Shown: positions 15,371-25,010, numbered from the stretch's first letter. The stretch is DNA of 64,000 nt from Bacteroidota bacterium (GCA_027483445.1 JAIXUS010000013.1:53936-117935), one strand, 5' to 3'. Translations and numbers: made by a program. The notes: generated from the sequence alone by a model not told the origin.

Positions 15371-17107
15371 ATGAAGCGTTTCATTGTTAGTTTTTTCATT
15401 GTTTTTTTTAGCACCAGTGTGTTTGGCCAATTGGTTAAAGACATCACAATGGATCTCGAAGGTAAACCTTTTGAAGTAATCCGCACCAATGATCCCTTTC
15501 CATCAACCTTGTTTAACGAACGACGGTTAGCACTGGTTGTGGGTATAAGTAATTACCAATACATTACCAACTTGCCGAATTGTGGCAATGATGCTGATGC
15601 CATGACCACGAAAATGAACGAGATGGGGTACGATGTGATTCGTGATAAAAGCAACCCGACAAAAGCACAATTGCAAAATATATTCAGAAATGCATTAAAC
15701 TACTTCGTTCAGGGCAGATACAATTCATTTTTGTTTTACTACTCGGGGCACGGTACAGAGCTTGGCAGCATGAATGTAATTGTTCCGTCCGATTTCAAAT
15801 TCGACCGTTCCTGGTCGAGTGCCCAGCGCATCGAGGCTATCACCAACCAGGGTCTCCGGTTGGGTGAACTCATGCAACCCTTTATTAACCAAGCCGGTAA
15901 TAAATATTCCATTGCCATTTTAGATGCTTGTCGGAATATCAAGTATGAAACAGAGGGGAATCCCATTGCCGACTTGGATGCTGGAATTTTTAACAATAAA
16001 CCGGTAACACGCATTTTTTCGACCGCTTTGGGTGATGTGGCATACAATGAGCATCCCGAAGATACACGCATAAGCTATTTTACGTACTACTTGCTACGCG
16101 CTTTCAACAAGCAGGCAAAATCTCCTTGTGATATTCCCTCTTTAAAGAAGCAACTTTCCGAAATGATGAGAAAGCAGGATAAACAGATTCCCCATATTAC
16201 TGAGTCATCAAATATCAATTATGCTTTTCAGTTTTTTGATTGTAGCGGTAAAAATGATTTTGTGCAGTCTTTAGGTACAAATGGAATCCTCAATGTAAGT
16301 CGCGCTAAATTGGTCGCTGATGGAGAAGGATTTGTTAATCAAAAACACGTGGAAGAAGATAAAGGAGACAAAACTCGAGCACTTAGTCTTGCTAAAACAG
16401 CTGCGGAGGTTGTGGCCCTGCGAAATTTAGTTCTAGCTGCCGAAAGTTATGTTTCAAGTATTACTAAAGTAGTTGATGGGAAAACAGAACGAGTAATTGA
16501 TACGCGAATAATTGAAGCAAGAATAAGGCAAGCACAGAGAGTTGGAGATTATAAAGTAGAAGGTAATTCGGTTAAAGTCACCATGGAGGTAGACGAGGCA
16601 AATGTTATCAGTCTGCTGAAGGAAACTGACTCGGGCTTTAACAGTAAAATATACAACCGTTTTAACGAGAACTTTGATTTAGGTGCAACAGAGCAAGCCA
16701 GAATGATTGTGGATTCCATTATCCCTGTTCGGGAGCTTAAACCCAAAGTAGAGTTTCAAGTAGATGCCAATGACGCTAACCGCTTGTATCGCCCGGGCCA
16801 AAAGCAGAAGATTCATGTAGTGGATGAAGACGGTTCATTATTGTGGACAAATTACACCGACAAAGTCAATGAAAAAGATACCCCCTTGGGTGAGATGCTA
16901 TCTTTAGCAATTGAAGCAGGTAAAGCATCTGAACTTGCCAATTTAAATAAGGTGCAGGTTTTAGAAGATGGTACCTTGGTGATAAACATCAAAGACCTGC
17001 TGGGTGAGCAGCAATATAAAAAGTTGAAAGGAGGAGGCAAACTGCTCAAAGCCTTGCCCTATCTAATTCAGCTTATTGATATTGGAGTAAAGGTGGCCAA
17101 AAGATAA
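15371..17107 (+). CDS. Secreted caspase-like protease (peptidase C14 family)
   Basis: ATG 15371 begins a clear signal peptide (FIVSFFIVFFSTSVFGQ); the track start at 15275 overlaps the upstream gene. The protein has 578 residues. The caspase domain spans about residues 50-300: RLALVVGISNYQ, the catalytic His in FYYSGHG (about His127), and the catalytic Cys in ILDACRN (about Cys187). This matches bacterial metacaspase-like or orthocaspase-like enzymes, which typically cleave after basic residues. A second region, about 370-460 (ALSLAKTAAEVVALRNLV, IEARIRQAQRV), resembles LPP20-type lipoprotein domains and is of unknown use here. Export to the periplasm or outside is predicted. Its neighbours are the DUF4384-like gene and the variable lectin-fold array. 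Caspase domains fused to FGE-type DGR targets are known in other bacteria; here the parts are separate genes. Confidence 0.85.
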   Translation: MKRFIVSFFIVFFSTSVFGQLVKDITMDLEGKPFEVIRTNDPFPSTLFNERRLALVVGISNYQYITNLPNCGNDADAMTTKMNEMGYDVIRDKSNPTKAQLQNIFRNALNYFVQGRYNSFLFYYSGHGTELGSMNVIVPSDFKFDRSWSSAQRIEAITNQGLRLGELMQPFINQAGNKYSIAILDACRNIKYETEGNPIADLDAGIFNNKPVTRIFSTALGDVAYNEHPEDTRISYFTYYLLRAFNKQAKSPCDIPSLKKQLSEMMRKQDKQIPHITESSNINYAFQFFDCSGKNDFVQSLGTNGILNVSRAKLVADGEGFVNQKHVEEDKGDKTRALSLAKTAAEVVALRNLVLAAESYVSSITKVVDGKTERVIDTRIIEARIRQAQRVGDYKVEGNSVKVTMEVDEANVISLLKETDSGFNSKIYNRFNENFDLGATEQARMIVDSIIPVRELKPKVEFQVDANDANRLYRPGQKQKIHVVDEDGSLLWTNYTDKVNEKDTPLGEMLSLAIEAGKASELANLNKVQVLEDGTLVINIKDLLGEQQYKKLKGGGKLLKALPYLIQLIDIGVKVAKR

Positions 17108-17126
17108 ACAATGCCAGCTTAAGTCT

Positions 17127-20063
17127 TCAGGCAATAAGATCAAGTCTGAGCCGTATTAAAGGGACTTTTTCATCAAAGCCTTTTAATACGGCTTCTTCAT
17201 TTTGGTGTGTATAAGGTTTAAACCACTCTTTTTGTATTTCCAATTTTTTAATTTTCCGCTCAATACATACTTCATTCGCCATTGCGATACTTTCAAGTCT
17301 TGCTGCTTTATTCACAGCTTCGCCCCATACATCAAACATTACTCTTTCAGAGCCTAGCATACCGCCAATGATATCGCCGCCCGCAATTCCTGCTCTGGCC
17401 TCAAAACTGAGTTTATCGGATAGATTTCGCTTTTTATTGAGTGCCTGTGTAGCTCTAATCATTTCGATTGCACAATCAATAAGATTTTTCAGATACAATG
17501 CATTAGCTTCTGTTTTGTGCGTGTAAGCCATATAGGCATCGCCAATGGTTTTAATTTTCTCGACTTGGTATTTGGTACAAATGCTATCGAACATTGTGTA
17601 AAGCTCATCAAGATATTGGATTAACTCATCAGGCTCCATTTGTGATGTTTTAGATGTAAAATTCACTAAGTCTACAAACAACACTGCTGCATCTTTAATA
17701 ACAAATGTGCCGATTTTTAAGTTGTTTTTTTCTTGATTATTTAAAATTCTTTTTACTACAAAAGCTGGGAATACTTTATTGATAATTTTTCTGAAAAATT
17801 TGGATTTTGATCTTATGAGTATTACTGCGAAAGTTGTGGAGATTATTGTCAAGAAAATGAATAAAAACACAATAATAAATGAGGTTGTTTCATTCCATTT
17901 TGGCAATACGGTAAAGTTCAACTGAAATGCTACTTTTTGTCTTCCTCCGAAATTTCTCGCTTCAACATTAAGTGTATAATTTCCAGCATTTAAATTGGGT
18001 AATTCCTTCGTTGCGTTCGAATTCCAAGCACTAAATTCATTATCAGTATGTTCTGAGTTGCTGGATAGTTGGTAACGATATTCAATTTCATCCAAGAAAG
18101 TGTTCAAACCAGCATTGAAGAAGAATTTAATGTTATTCTCATCAGCTCGGAATGCGATAGGATAAACATCCTTTTTAGGTAAAAATAAGTATTCATACCA
18201 TTTGATTTTTGGCTTTCGACGCGTTTTGTAATCTTGAATAATCCCATTTACCGCATATGCAGTAGCATTAATTTCTTTAGGTTTTAATGAATCTCCATTG
18301 TGTGCAAGATCATGCAAATAGATTTCATCGCTGGACGCCCAAACAATTTTACGCTTATTGGATAAGAGCGCAGCTCCATCTCGCATAAAATCAATAGTCT
18401 TTAATCCACTTTGTTCTACAAAATGCGACATTTCTCCGAATTCCCCTGCGGAATTTCGTACTAATTTGTAAATGCCTGTTTCTGAACTTAAATAGAAGGT
18501 GTCCTGAATAGCGATTATTTTATAAACAGCATTAGGCAATTCTGGCTGCAAATCTATGTAGTTTTCTATTTGCCCATATTGGTTAATACTTATCAATCCA
18601 TGCGTTGAACTCGCTATATACAACATAACGTTATCAGTATCGAAATACAAGTCATTGACAAAACCGGTTTGTGAATAAGGTAATATCAATTGGGTTTTCT
18701 TCGTATTCATTGGAAAGTAAGCTATTCCAAGATTTTCAAGTGCAAGGAATAACCCTTTATCTTTGTATTTTTCTATAGCATAAGTATTCATTTCGCCTAC
18801 AAACAGAGTGTCTATACTCAAACTATCATTTTGCCAAAAAATCCGAAACACGTTACCTTGGTTTGTGCTAAAAACAGCTGTATTTCTATCTAAGGCTAGC
18901 ATATTTATAAAATCACTACTACTTGCCTTTAAATGATGAATCCTACCTGCTTTTTTATTTAATTCCTCCTCGTAAAGTCCGATGCCATCTTTGTAAATTA
19001 AGATTTTATTGCCATCTCTTAACATTAAATTCTCATTGATATTACTCTTTCTTTTGTGTAACTTAAGGCTATAATTATTTGCTGATGTAACTATTTCAGT
19101 TAGGAAAGATTCATTTGAATTATACTTGTTTTTCGCGATGTATGTAATTATTGAGTCTGCCTCTATAAAGTTAGATGCGTTCACACAAGGTAAACTTGAA
19201 ATTGGATTCGATCTGGTTTTAATTATTTCAAGTCCTTTTCCTTTCTTACTTGCCAAATAAAACCCATTGTTTAATTCGTGTATCCAGCGAATAGAGTTCC
19301 GCTCTTCATTGCTGTTTAAGATTAAATTTCTTACCGTTTCTAATTTTAAATGATTGTCATTTTCGTTTTCTTTAATTCCTATTTCTAATGTTTTATTTTT
19401 ATTTTGAGCAAACAAGAAATCAAGCATCGTGTTTTTAAGATTTATCGTTTGCCTTTGAAAAATAAGAGGATGAGTATGGTTGTAAACTATCTCTTGAAAT
19501 ATTTCATTAATACTTATTGGCCCAGTATTGGACGCTTTTAAGCGTATTGATTTATTATTTTTCTCTCTAAATTTTATGCAATAATTCTTGTATACTAGAA
19601 AAATTTCTCCATCTAGATTGGTCATTACAATGCCATTTTCGTCGATATTCTGAATTTTATTGATTGAAAAAAAATCTCTTTTATTTTTGACTGAACCGGC
19701 AAAAGTATACATCAGATTGCCTTTAATAACTTGCAGCGGCCCATTTAAAGAACCTATCCAGAGTTCATTATTCAATCTTTCTGCACAGAATATTGTGGCG
19801 CTTTTTAGTCCTTGATTGGCATTGAGCGAATAAGTACTAAATGTGGTATCTTTATAAACTGTTCTGAATGTAGGAATGGTATTTATTGAATTTGCCTCTA
19901 AATTGCTGAATTCAATACTGAATTCATTTAAAGAAAATCTCTTGTATAATATAATATCTTCTTGATCGCGGTTTAAAACATGGTCGAGAATAAGAAATAT
20001 TGTTGGAACAATTATTCCAATTACTAAAATAAATTTAATCCATTTAATGCCGAGTTTTGTCAT
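17127..20063 (-). CDS. Membrane-bound class III adenylate cyclase with predicted sensor propeller
   Basis: I chose the ATG at 20063 (978 residues); the longer track start overlaps the upstream gene. A TM helix lies near residues 8-29. It is followed by a large extracytoplasmic region of about 640 residues resembling two-component-regulator propellers, then a Y_Y_Y-type domain (IEYRYQLSSN, LNAGNYTLNVEARN) and a second TM (IIVFLFIFLTIISTTFAVILI). The C-terminal 190 residues are a class III cyclase. Metal-binding Asp residues lie in FVDLVNF and TIGDAYMAY, the adenine-selecting Lys/Asp pair is likely in KIKTIGD and FDVWGE, and the transition-state Asn/Arg lie in NKAARLES. This architecture replaces the histidine kinase of hybrid sensors with a cyclase. 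The gene is convergent with the caspase gene, 19 bp apart. Its ligand is unknown. Confidence 0.85.
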   Translation of the reverse strand: MTKLGIKWIKFILVIGIIVPTIFLILDHVLNRDQEDIILYKRFSLNEFSIEFSNLEANSINTIPTFRTVYKDTTFSTYSLNANQGLKSATIFCAERLNNELWIGSLNGPLQVIKGNLMYTFAGSVKNKRDFFSINKIQNIDENGIVMTNLDGEIFLVYKNYCIKFREKNNKSIRLKASNTGPISINEIFQEIVYNHTHPLIFQRQTINLKNTMLDFLFAQNKNKTLEIGIKENENDNHLKLETVRNLILNSNEERNSIRWIHELNNGFYLASKKGKGLEIIKTRSNPISSLPCVNASNFIEADSIITYIAKNKYNSNESFLTEIVTSANNYSLKLHKRKSNINENLMLRDGNKILIYKDGIGLYEEELNKKAGRIHHLKASSSDFINMLALDRNTAVFSTNQGNVFRIFWQNDSLSIDTLFVGEMNTYAIEKYKDKGLFLALENLGIAYFPMNTKKTQLILPYSQTGFVNDLYFDTDNVMLYIASSTHGLISINQYGQIENYIDLQPELPNAVYKIIAIQDTFYLSSETGIYKLVRNSAGEFGEMSHFVEQSGLKTIDFMRDGAALLSNKRKIVWASSDEIYLHDLAHNGDSLKPKEINATAYAVNGIIQDYKTRRKPKIKWYEYLFLPKKDVYPIAFRADENNIKFFFNAGLNTFLDEIEYRYQLSSNSEHTDNEFSAWNSNATKELPNLNAGNYTLNVEARNFGGRQKVAFQLNFTVLPKWNETTSFIIVFLFIFLTIISTTFAVILIRSKSKFFRKIINKVFPAFVVKRILNNQEKNNLKIGTFVIKDAAVLFVDLVNFTSKTSQMEPDELIQYLDELYTMFDSICTKYQVEKIKTIGDAYMAYTHKTEANALYLKNLIDCAIEMIRATQALNKKRNLSDKLSFEARAGIAGGDIIGGMLGSERVMFDVWGEAVNKAARLESIAMANEVCIERKIKKLEIQKEWFKPYTHQNEEAVLKGFDEKVPLIRLRLDLIA

Positions 20064-20116
20064 TAAAAATTTTATCTGTTTTGGATTCAAACATAGTAAT
20101 TTCTCACCATTATTTC

Positions 20117-20554
20117 TCACCCCTGCCACCATACCCCAATGCCATACGATACCACATTCATAACCAAAACAGTAATCACGAGATAAGCCTTGCTGAGCGC
20201 TGGTCTACCTTCAACTTGACTTTGAAATTCTGCTTTCAAGAGTCGCAGGTAGATGAGGGGTTCGGCAATCAGCGGAAAAAGTTCTGCCCAGTGGATGGTT
20301 TGGGTTTCGGCATGGTCATAGAGCAAGTATTCGGCTCCAACGAGTAAAAAGCTGAACAGCACCGTGAGGACATAGCTTAGGCTTTGCACCCCAATGAAAA
20401 GACCTAAGTATTTTCTGATGTTGGAAATTCTATGGTAGAGCAGGAGGTAGGCCACCAAGCCTTCGACGATTATGGCCAGGATAAACATCCACACATATTG
20501 TATAGGATCCAACATGGCGGGTTGTGCCACAATGGGATTCAGAAGGATTACCAT
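20117..20554 (-). CDS. Small hypothetical membrane protein
   Basis: I start it at ATG 20554 (145 residues), since the track start is TTG. Four hydrophobic segments are visible (WMFILAIIVEGLVAYLLLY, LGLFIGVQSLSYVLTVLFSFLLV, a weaker one near FPLIAEPLIYL, and AYLVITVLVMNVVSYGIGVWW), which predicts an inner-membrane protein. It sits 53 bp upstream of the cyclase on the same strand and may be co-transcribed with it. No family is recognised. Confidence 0.65.
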   Translation of the reverse strand: MVILLNPIVAQPAMLDPIQYVWMFILAIIVEGLVAYLLLYHRISNIRKYLGLFIGVQSLSYVLTVLFSFLLVGAEYLLYDHAETQTIHWAELFPLIAEPLIYLRLLKAEFQSQVEGRPALSKAYLVITVLVMNVVSYGIGVWWQG

Positions 20555-20617
20555 ACTTGCTTTGTCTAACAAATTGGAATTATAAATATTGAGTCAACGT
20601 AAATTCACCATGTTGCA

Positions 20618-21112
20618 TTAGTCAATGCTCTCAAGCAGGTACCCTTGGCCATTTTTACGTGGATCTTTTCGTGACCGGTCAATTTCTGATGATAACTCTT
20701 TGAAAATGAACGATTCAAAGTCTCCCAATTCGGCATGCACCCGCTCATTCATAACCTCGTGGGGCTTATTCTTTTGGATGAAGGAGATTTGAACATCGAA
20801 ACAACATCTACATCGTCTGGATTTATACTGCTCACATTCCGACCATGCCAGGCTTTGTCTGCCGAATAAAATGTCATAGTACAAGCTGAAGAGTTTAGCA
20901 TTGTGTTCATTTTGTTTAAGGGTAAATCCGGTATTAATAGATATTCTATCTAGAACCCGCGTCAAAACAATCAACTTTTTTCGGTTCCAATGCGGATAAA
21001 TCCAAAACTCGGTATTCACTGCACCACTTTGTTCAAAATGCATTTTTTCATAGAGAAAGTTTACACCTCTATTGAGTATGTTGCTCAGGAGTATTTTTGA
21101 TTCGGCAACCAT
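20618..21112 (-). CDS. Hypothetical protein
   Basis: The frame of about 164 residues starts at ATG 21112 (MVAESKILL); the track start two codons earlier is TTG. The sequence is soluble and charged, with a Cys/Arg cluster (CEQYKSRRCRCC) in the middle. It has no signal peptide or TM segment. It lies on the same strand as the genes on either side. No family is recognised. Confidence 0.5.
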   Translation of the reverse strand: MVAESKILLSNILNRGVNFLYEKMHFEQSGAVNTEFWIYPHWNRKKLIVLTRVLDRISINTGFTLKQNEHNAKLFSLYYDILFGRQSLAWSECEQYKSRRCRCCFDVQISFIQKNKPHEVMNERVHAELGDFESFIFKELSSEIDRSRKDPRKNGQGYLLESID

Positions 21113-21372
21113 AGGCAAAGATGGTTTAACATGTTAATATACAGAAATATATAAACACAACCTAACTCAAGTGCCATGAAAAGGCTGTGTAGAGGCTGCT
21201 GCGAGTCTTGGATAGTGCCGCAGATGCTCTATTTGGAGTAAGCAAATTGTTGAATTTCCACAGAACAGCAGTGCCCAAGGATTTCAGGAAACAGGAAAAG
21301 CTTTGTATCAAGTTCAATTCAAGCAATAGTTTATCGTTTATAAACAAAATCATTTTGCGTTTACAGTAAGAT

Positions 21373-22206
21373 CTAATTAATATTGCTGTAAAATTCATAT
21401 AAATCATTTGAATGTTTGTCATCTTCTGAAAATTTATCTTTGAAAACGTTGCTAATATGAATGAGTAGGGCCTTATTGTTGGTTTTGCATGCTTCCTTTA
21501 TAATTTCGGAAAAAAATGCCTGTGCAGGTCCGAATTTGTGGGTTGTGGCGCAAAAGAGCGTTCTAAAGCCCTCTTGATAGTTTGAAGAATTCATATCGTT
21601 AGCTGACTCAAGTTTGTTTACAGCAAGAAAGTATTCGCTCAGTGGGTCGTGGTGTAAGCACCCTTCGAACCAGTAATCGTTCGCTTTTTCCACATCTTTT
21701 ATGCCTAGTACACCTGTGTAATGGAAAAAACCAAGATAACCGCAAGCCTCACTTGCCCCTTGGCTGTGAGCCATTGAAAATAACTCGTATGCATATGTAT
21801 AGTCCCTTCGAATGAGCATTCTTTCGGCTAAGTAAATTTTGGGTTCATAGTATAGCCTACTTAAAAGTGCAATTGCCATTTTATCAGCCAACATGTTGCC
21901 TTCATCGGCGTGTTTGTGAAATATTCTCATTTGTGCTAATGAATTACCCTTGTAAGCGGCTTCCAACAAATAAATATTTGCTATTTCATGCTCTCCTTTA
22001 ACTGTTTTTAAATTACTTAGTTCAAGTGTTGCTTCCGGATCTCCGAAAAAATAGCGAATTTCCATAAATCTATTCCATGCCGCTGTTTCGTATCCCCAGA
22101 CTTTAACAATATCTCCCAATAATTTAGTCACAGGAATAGGATTTAAAATAATAAGGAGAATCAGTAATTCTCTGAAAATGTAGCCTATAGCTCGAACAAT
22201 GATCAT
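21373..22206 (-). CDS. Sel1-like repeat protein (tandem paralogue A)
   Basis: The protein has 277 residues with a hydrophobic N-terminus (IFRELLILLIILNPIPV) that may be a membrane anchor. The body consists of alpha-hairpin repeats of the Sel1/TPR type. Visible units include ANIYLLEAAYKGNSLAQMRIF, AYELFSMAHSQGASEACGYLGFFHYTG and ANDYWFEGCLHHDPLSEYFLA, with the Gly/Ala and Tyr spacing typical of Sel1 repeats. Such proteins act as scaffolds in protein-protein interactions. It has a clear paralogue directly upstream (22368-23213) with the same layout and length. Function is unknown. Confidence 0.7.
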   Translation of the reverse strand: MIIVRAIGYIFRELLILLIILNPIPVTKLLGDIVKVWGYETAAWNRFMEIRYFFGDPEATLELSNLKTVKGEHEIANIYLLEAAYKGNSLAQMRIFHKHADEGNMLADKMAIALLSRLYYEPKIYLAERMLIRRDYTYAYELFSMAHSQGASEACGYLGFFHYTGVLGIKDVEKANDYWFEGCLHHDPLSEYFLAVNKLESANDMNSSNYQEGFRTLFCATTHKFGPAQAFFSEIIKEACKTNNKALLIHISNVFKDKFSEDDKHSNDLYEFYSNIN

Positions 22207-22367
22207 TTTTTTCTGAATTGTAATTTAGAGATTAGGTCTTAATGAAAGAGAATGGTCAATCAATGAATTTTCAATGCGTGCGTAGTATGTAATAAGCTGC
22301 AAGCAATCTATTATCATAAGGATTCTTTGAATTGGTTCACATTTGTTTAAGTTGGTTTCTAACTGCT

Positions 22368-23213
22368 TTAGAAACAAGCTTCTTCAAAGTCATTTTTCAA
22401 ATGAAATAAACGATCAAAATGCCCGGATGATTTTGTTGAATGACATTTAAGCGCCTGTGAAATGGTTAATAAATCATTAGTTTTCGCATTCTCAATGTCA
22501 TTTTTTATGATTTTCGCTAATTCCAATTGGCCCATGTAAAATCCATGGCTTGCTGCACAAACCAAGTAGTAAATGGCTTCTCGATATCCACTTAAATTTT
22601 TTCTCTTGTGTTTAGCCAGTTGTGTTGTGGCAAAAAGATACTCACTCAAAGGATCGTGATATTCAATCCCTTTCTTCCAATAAAACATGGCCATTTCGTC
22701 GTTTTTATTCTGAATCAATCCTTTATGGCAGATAAATCCAAGATGACCACAGGCCTTACTTTTGCCTTTCCACAAAGCTTGCATCAGCAATGTATAAGCA
22801 ATGTTGTATTCTTTATTCAGTAACATACGTTCTCCTAAATATACCATTACCTCAGCATTTTCGCGCTTTAGCAATTCAAGGGCCATAGAATCGGCTAACA
22901 TGTTTCCTTTTGGCCTGTTTACATAAAACACAATTTGTTGGGCTTTAATATTTCCCATTCGAGCGGCTTCCAGCCGATATGTGTAGTAAAGGTCATAGTT
23001 CTCTTTGGCTGCATTTAATTCACACAATTCAAACGCAGCATCCGAATCTCCAAAGAAGTAACATATTTCTGCGAAGCCACTCCAGTCGGCAGTTTCGATA
23101 CCGAGGTTTTTGGCAATTTCACCGAATGTTTTAGATAATGCTACAGGATTTGTAATCAATGCAAGAACAAACAATTCTCTTGCAAAATGCAAACTAAGAG
23201 CGAAAATTTTCAT
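22368..23213 (-). CDS. Sel1-like repeat protein (tandem paralogue B)
   Basis: The protein has 281 residues, collinear with the neighbouring 277-residue protein. Both share an N-terminal pattern of FARELFVLALITNP type, a (F/I)CYFFGDSDAAFEL motif and the repeats YRLEAARMGNIKAQ and GKSKACGHLGFICHKG. The N-terminal hydrophobic stretch suggests a membrane anchor or uncleaved signal. A 161-bp gap separates the two copies. They probably arose by tandem duplication and then diverged. No partner is evident, but a divergently transcribed trypsin-like lipoprotein gene starts 150 bp upstream. Confidence 0.7.
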   Translation of the reverse strand: MKIFALSLHFARELFVLALITNPVALSKTFGEIAKNLGIETADWSGFAEICYFFGDSDAAFELCELNAAKENYDLYYTYRLEAARMGNIKAQQIVFYVNRPKGNMLADSMALELLKRENAEVMVYLGERMLLNKEYNIAYTLLMQALWKGKSKACGHLGFICHKGLIQNKNDEMAMFYWKKGIEYHDPLSEYLFATTQLAKHKRKNLSGYREAIYYLVCAASHGFYMGQLELAKIIKNDIENAKTNDLLTISQALKCHSTKSSGHFDRLFHLKNDFEEACF

Positions 23214-23362
23214 GGATTGTTAAATATATTTTTGCAATTTTGAAAAATCAGAGTGTCATTTGTATGATTCCGAAAAAGCAATTTACTGCCTTTAGTCGTC
23301 TCTCTGTTTCATTCCACAAGGTTTTAATTTTTCTTTGAGGTTTACAGTTTATTATTGAAAAA

Positions 23363-24553
23363 ATGAATCGCACAAATAGTAACGTCAAAGACTACGGCGA
23401 ATCAGTCTTTAAAATTGGGGTTCTAAATAGTAGTACTTTGCTTGTTGGTCTGTTACATTGTATTCTATGCTTTAGCGGCTGTGTGCCGCGAAGCGATAAT
23501 ACCGAATTTTGTGAAGAGGCTTTTGTGAAAGTTAAAACATCATCAGGATCCATAGGCTCCGGTTTCTTTGTAAATGACAGTTTGATTTTAACGAATTACC
23601 ATGTTATTGCCATGGATTACAATCCAATCTATTACATCGGTAAGGATACAACAACGGTTTTTCAAACGAAAGGAATTTTTTATTACAACGAGTTATTCGA
23701 TTTGGCATTGCTTAGTGTGAAAGAAAAATCGAGCTGTACACTTCAAATAGCTGATAACCCAATTCACCCTTGCGATTCAATATTTAACATCAGCAGTCCT
23801 CTGGGTAGTCAGTTCACCGAGCTAAGGGGCGTTGCAGAAGACACTGCTGCTCCAAAGCTTATTCTTCAAATCAATGCACAGAAAGGCAGTAGTGGAAGTC
23901 CGATACTCAATCATCAAAATAAGGTAATTGGTGTAATAAGCCAATCCAGGCAACGTATGCAAGGCTTTTGTAAAGCTATTAATTTACATATTTTAAAACG
24001 CTTTTTGAGCGAAGCATTTGAAGCTCCTTTATCTATCAATCGACCTAGGTTACTGTTTGAAATCTATACCTCGCTGAATAGACATGGTTTGTATCAATCA
24101 AACCTAAGTCAAGCAACATGTTGTAAAAGCCTTCCCTTTCGTTTTTTGCTTATTAAGCAGCTTGAAAAACTCCATCGTAGACTTCAATTTGCTGGGGAAT
24201 TTCATTTAAAACCCTATTATTTTTCAATCAATGATATGGGTGATTGGTTACTATTCTTTTCAGATGGCTCCATCTCTTTTTCTTCCATACCGGCTGATTT
24301 TTATGGTATTTATAACCTAGTAAAAGAAGACGGGTATCCTACAATTTGCGCTGCAATAAACAGTAAAAGAGATTGGATTCTAATCAATAGCGTATCTGCA
24401 TTTTCGAATAAAGCCTCAATAACAAATATTCTTCGAAACCCTGCGAATTCAGGAATTAGTTATACTCAAATTTGCTCTGAGGGTAATTCATTTTATCTTC
24501 GTTCTAAAGAAGCTGGTTGCAGTTTAAGAATTGATGTTTCAAGTCTGAATTGA
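23363..24553 (+). CDS. Trypsin-like serine protease, predicted lipoprotein
   Basis: The protein has 396 residues. A hydrophobic N-terminal segment ends in a lipobox-like LCFSGC (Cys40), which predicts a lipoprotein, although the n-region is long. The trypsin-like domain spans about residues 50-215 and has the full triad: His80 in LTNYHVI, Asp113 in ELFDLALL and Ser179 in GSSGSP. It is closest in pattern to S1C/DegP-type proteases but has no recognisable PDZ domain. The second half (about 220-396) is unrecognised and beta-rich. It likely acts in the periplasm or at the surface. It is transcribed divergently from the Sel1 pair. Confidence 0.75.
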   Translation: MNRTNSNVKDYGESVFKIGVLNSSTLLVGLLHCILCFSGCVPRSDNTEFCEEAFVKVKTSSGSIGSGFFVNDSLILTNYHVIAMDYNPIYYIGKDTTTVFQTKGIFYYNELFDLALLSVKEKSSCTLQIADNPIHPCDSIFNISSPLGSQFTELRGVAEDTAAPKLILQINAQKGSSGSPILNHQNKVIGVISQSRQRMQGFCKAINLHILKRFLSEAFEAPLSINRPRLLFEIYTSLNRHGLYQSNLSQATCCKSLPFRFLLIKQLEKLHRRLQFAGEFHLKPYYFSINDMGDWLLFFSDGSISFSSIPADFYGIYNLVKEDGYPTICAAINSKRDWILINSVSAFSNKASITNILRNPANSGISYTQICSEGNSFYLRSKEAGCSLRIDVSSLN

Positions 24554-24954
24554 CAATCCCTAATTTTCCGAAAATATTTAAACATCATATTATCATGGTT
24601 CTGCAGCATGTTCAATTGAATTCTGTGGCAAGGTCTTTTCAATTCCTTCATCAGGTTTGGCCTCTTTTGTTATTAGCAGTTCCGGATTCCATCAATCATT
24701 CATGAACACCTTCTCCAGCCAATGCCTTCAAAGGGTAACTATGCCTTTTGGCCTTTTGTTTTCTGCCTCTTTGATTCAGTAGCTAAGGCAATAAGCAATT
24801 GAGTCTGGATAGGGCTCACTGTAAGTCAGTATATAATTAAAATTCAGCAGCTTGTCGCTTTGCGCTCTCAATTATCGGTTAAAGAAGTCACCAGTGTTAG
24901 ATTCTGGTTTCTAAGTAGTGATGCTTTGTAATCTTTCCTTTCGATAAAAAAACG
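24554..24954. other. Non-coding stretch, nothing recognised
   Basis: About 400 bases with no supported ORF. I see no tRNA, clear hairpin or repeat. The 69-residue minus-strand ORF at 24897-25106 overlaps the better-supported plus-strand frame and was not accepted. Confidence 0.4.
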
Positions 24955-24962
24955 TATATTTG
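24955..24962 (+). promoter_or_regulatory. Bacteroidota-type -7 promoter box (TAnnTTTG)
   Basis: TATATTTG lies 48 bases before the ATG at 25011 and supports transcription of the following broken hypothetical gene. Confidence 0.4.
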
Positions 24963-25010
24963 CCCACTAAATTGGCTTACACTGAATAAAACCCAATTAT
25001 TAATCAATTT

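Noticed and set aside
21162-21422. 86-residue minus-strand ORF downstream of a Sel1-like gene
   Set aside because: It overlaps the end of the well-supported Sel1-like gene in another frame and has no recognisable features.
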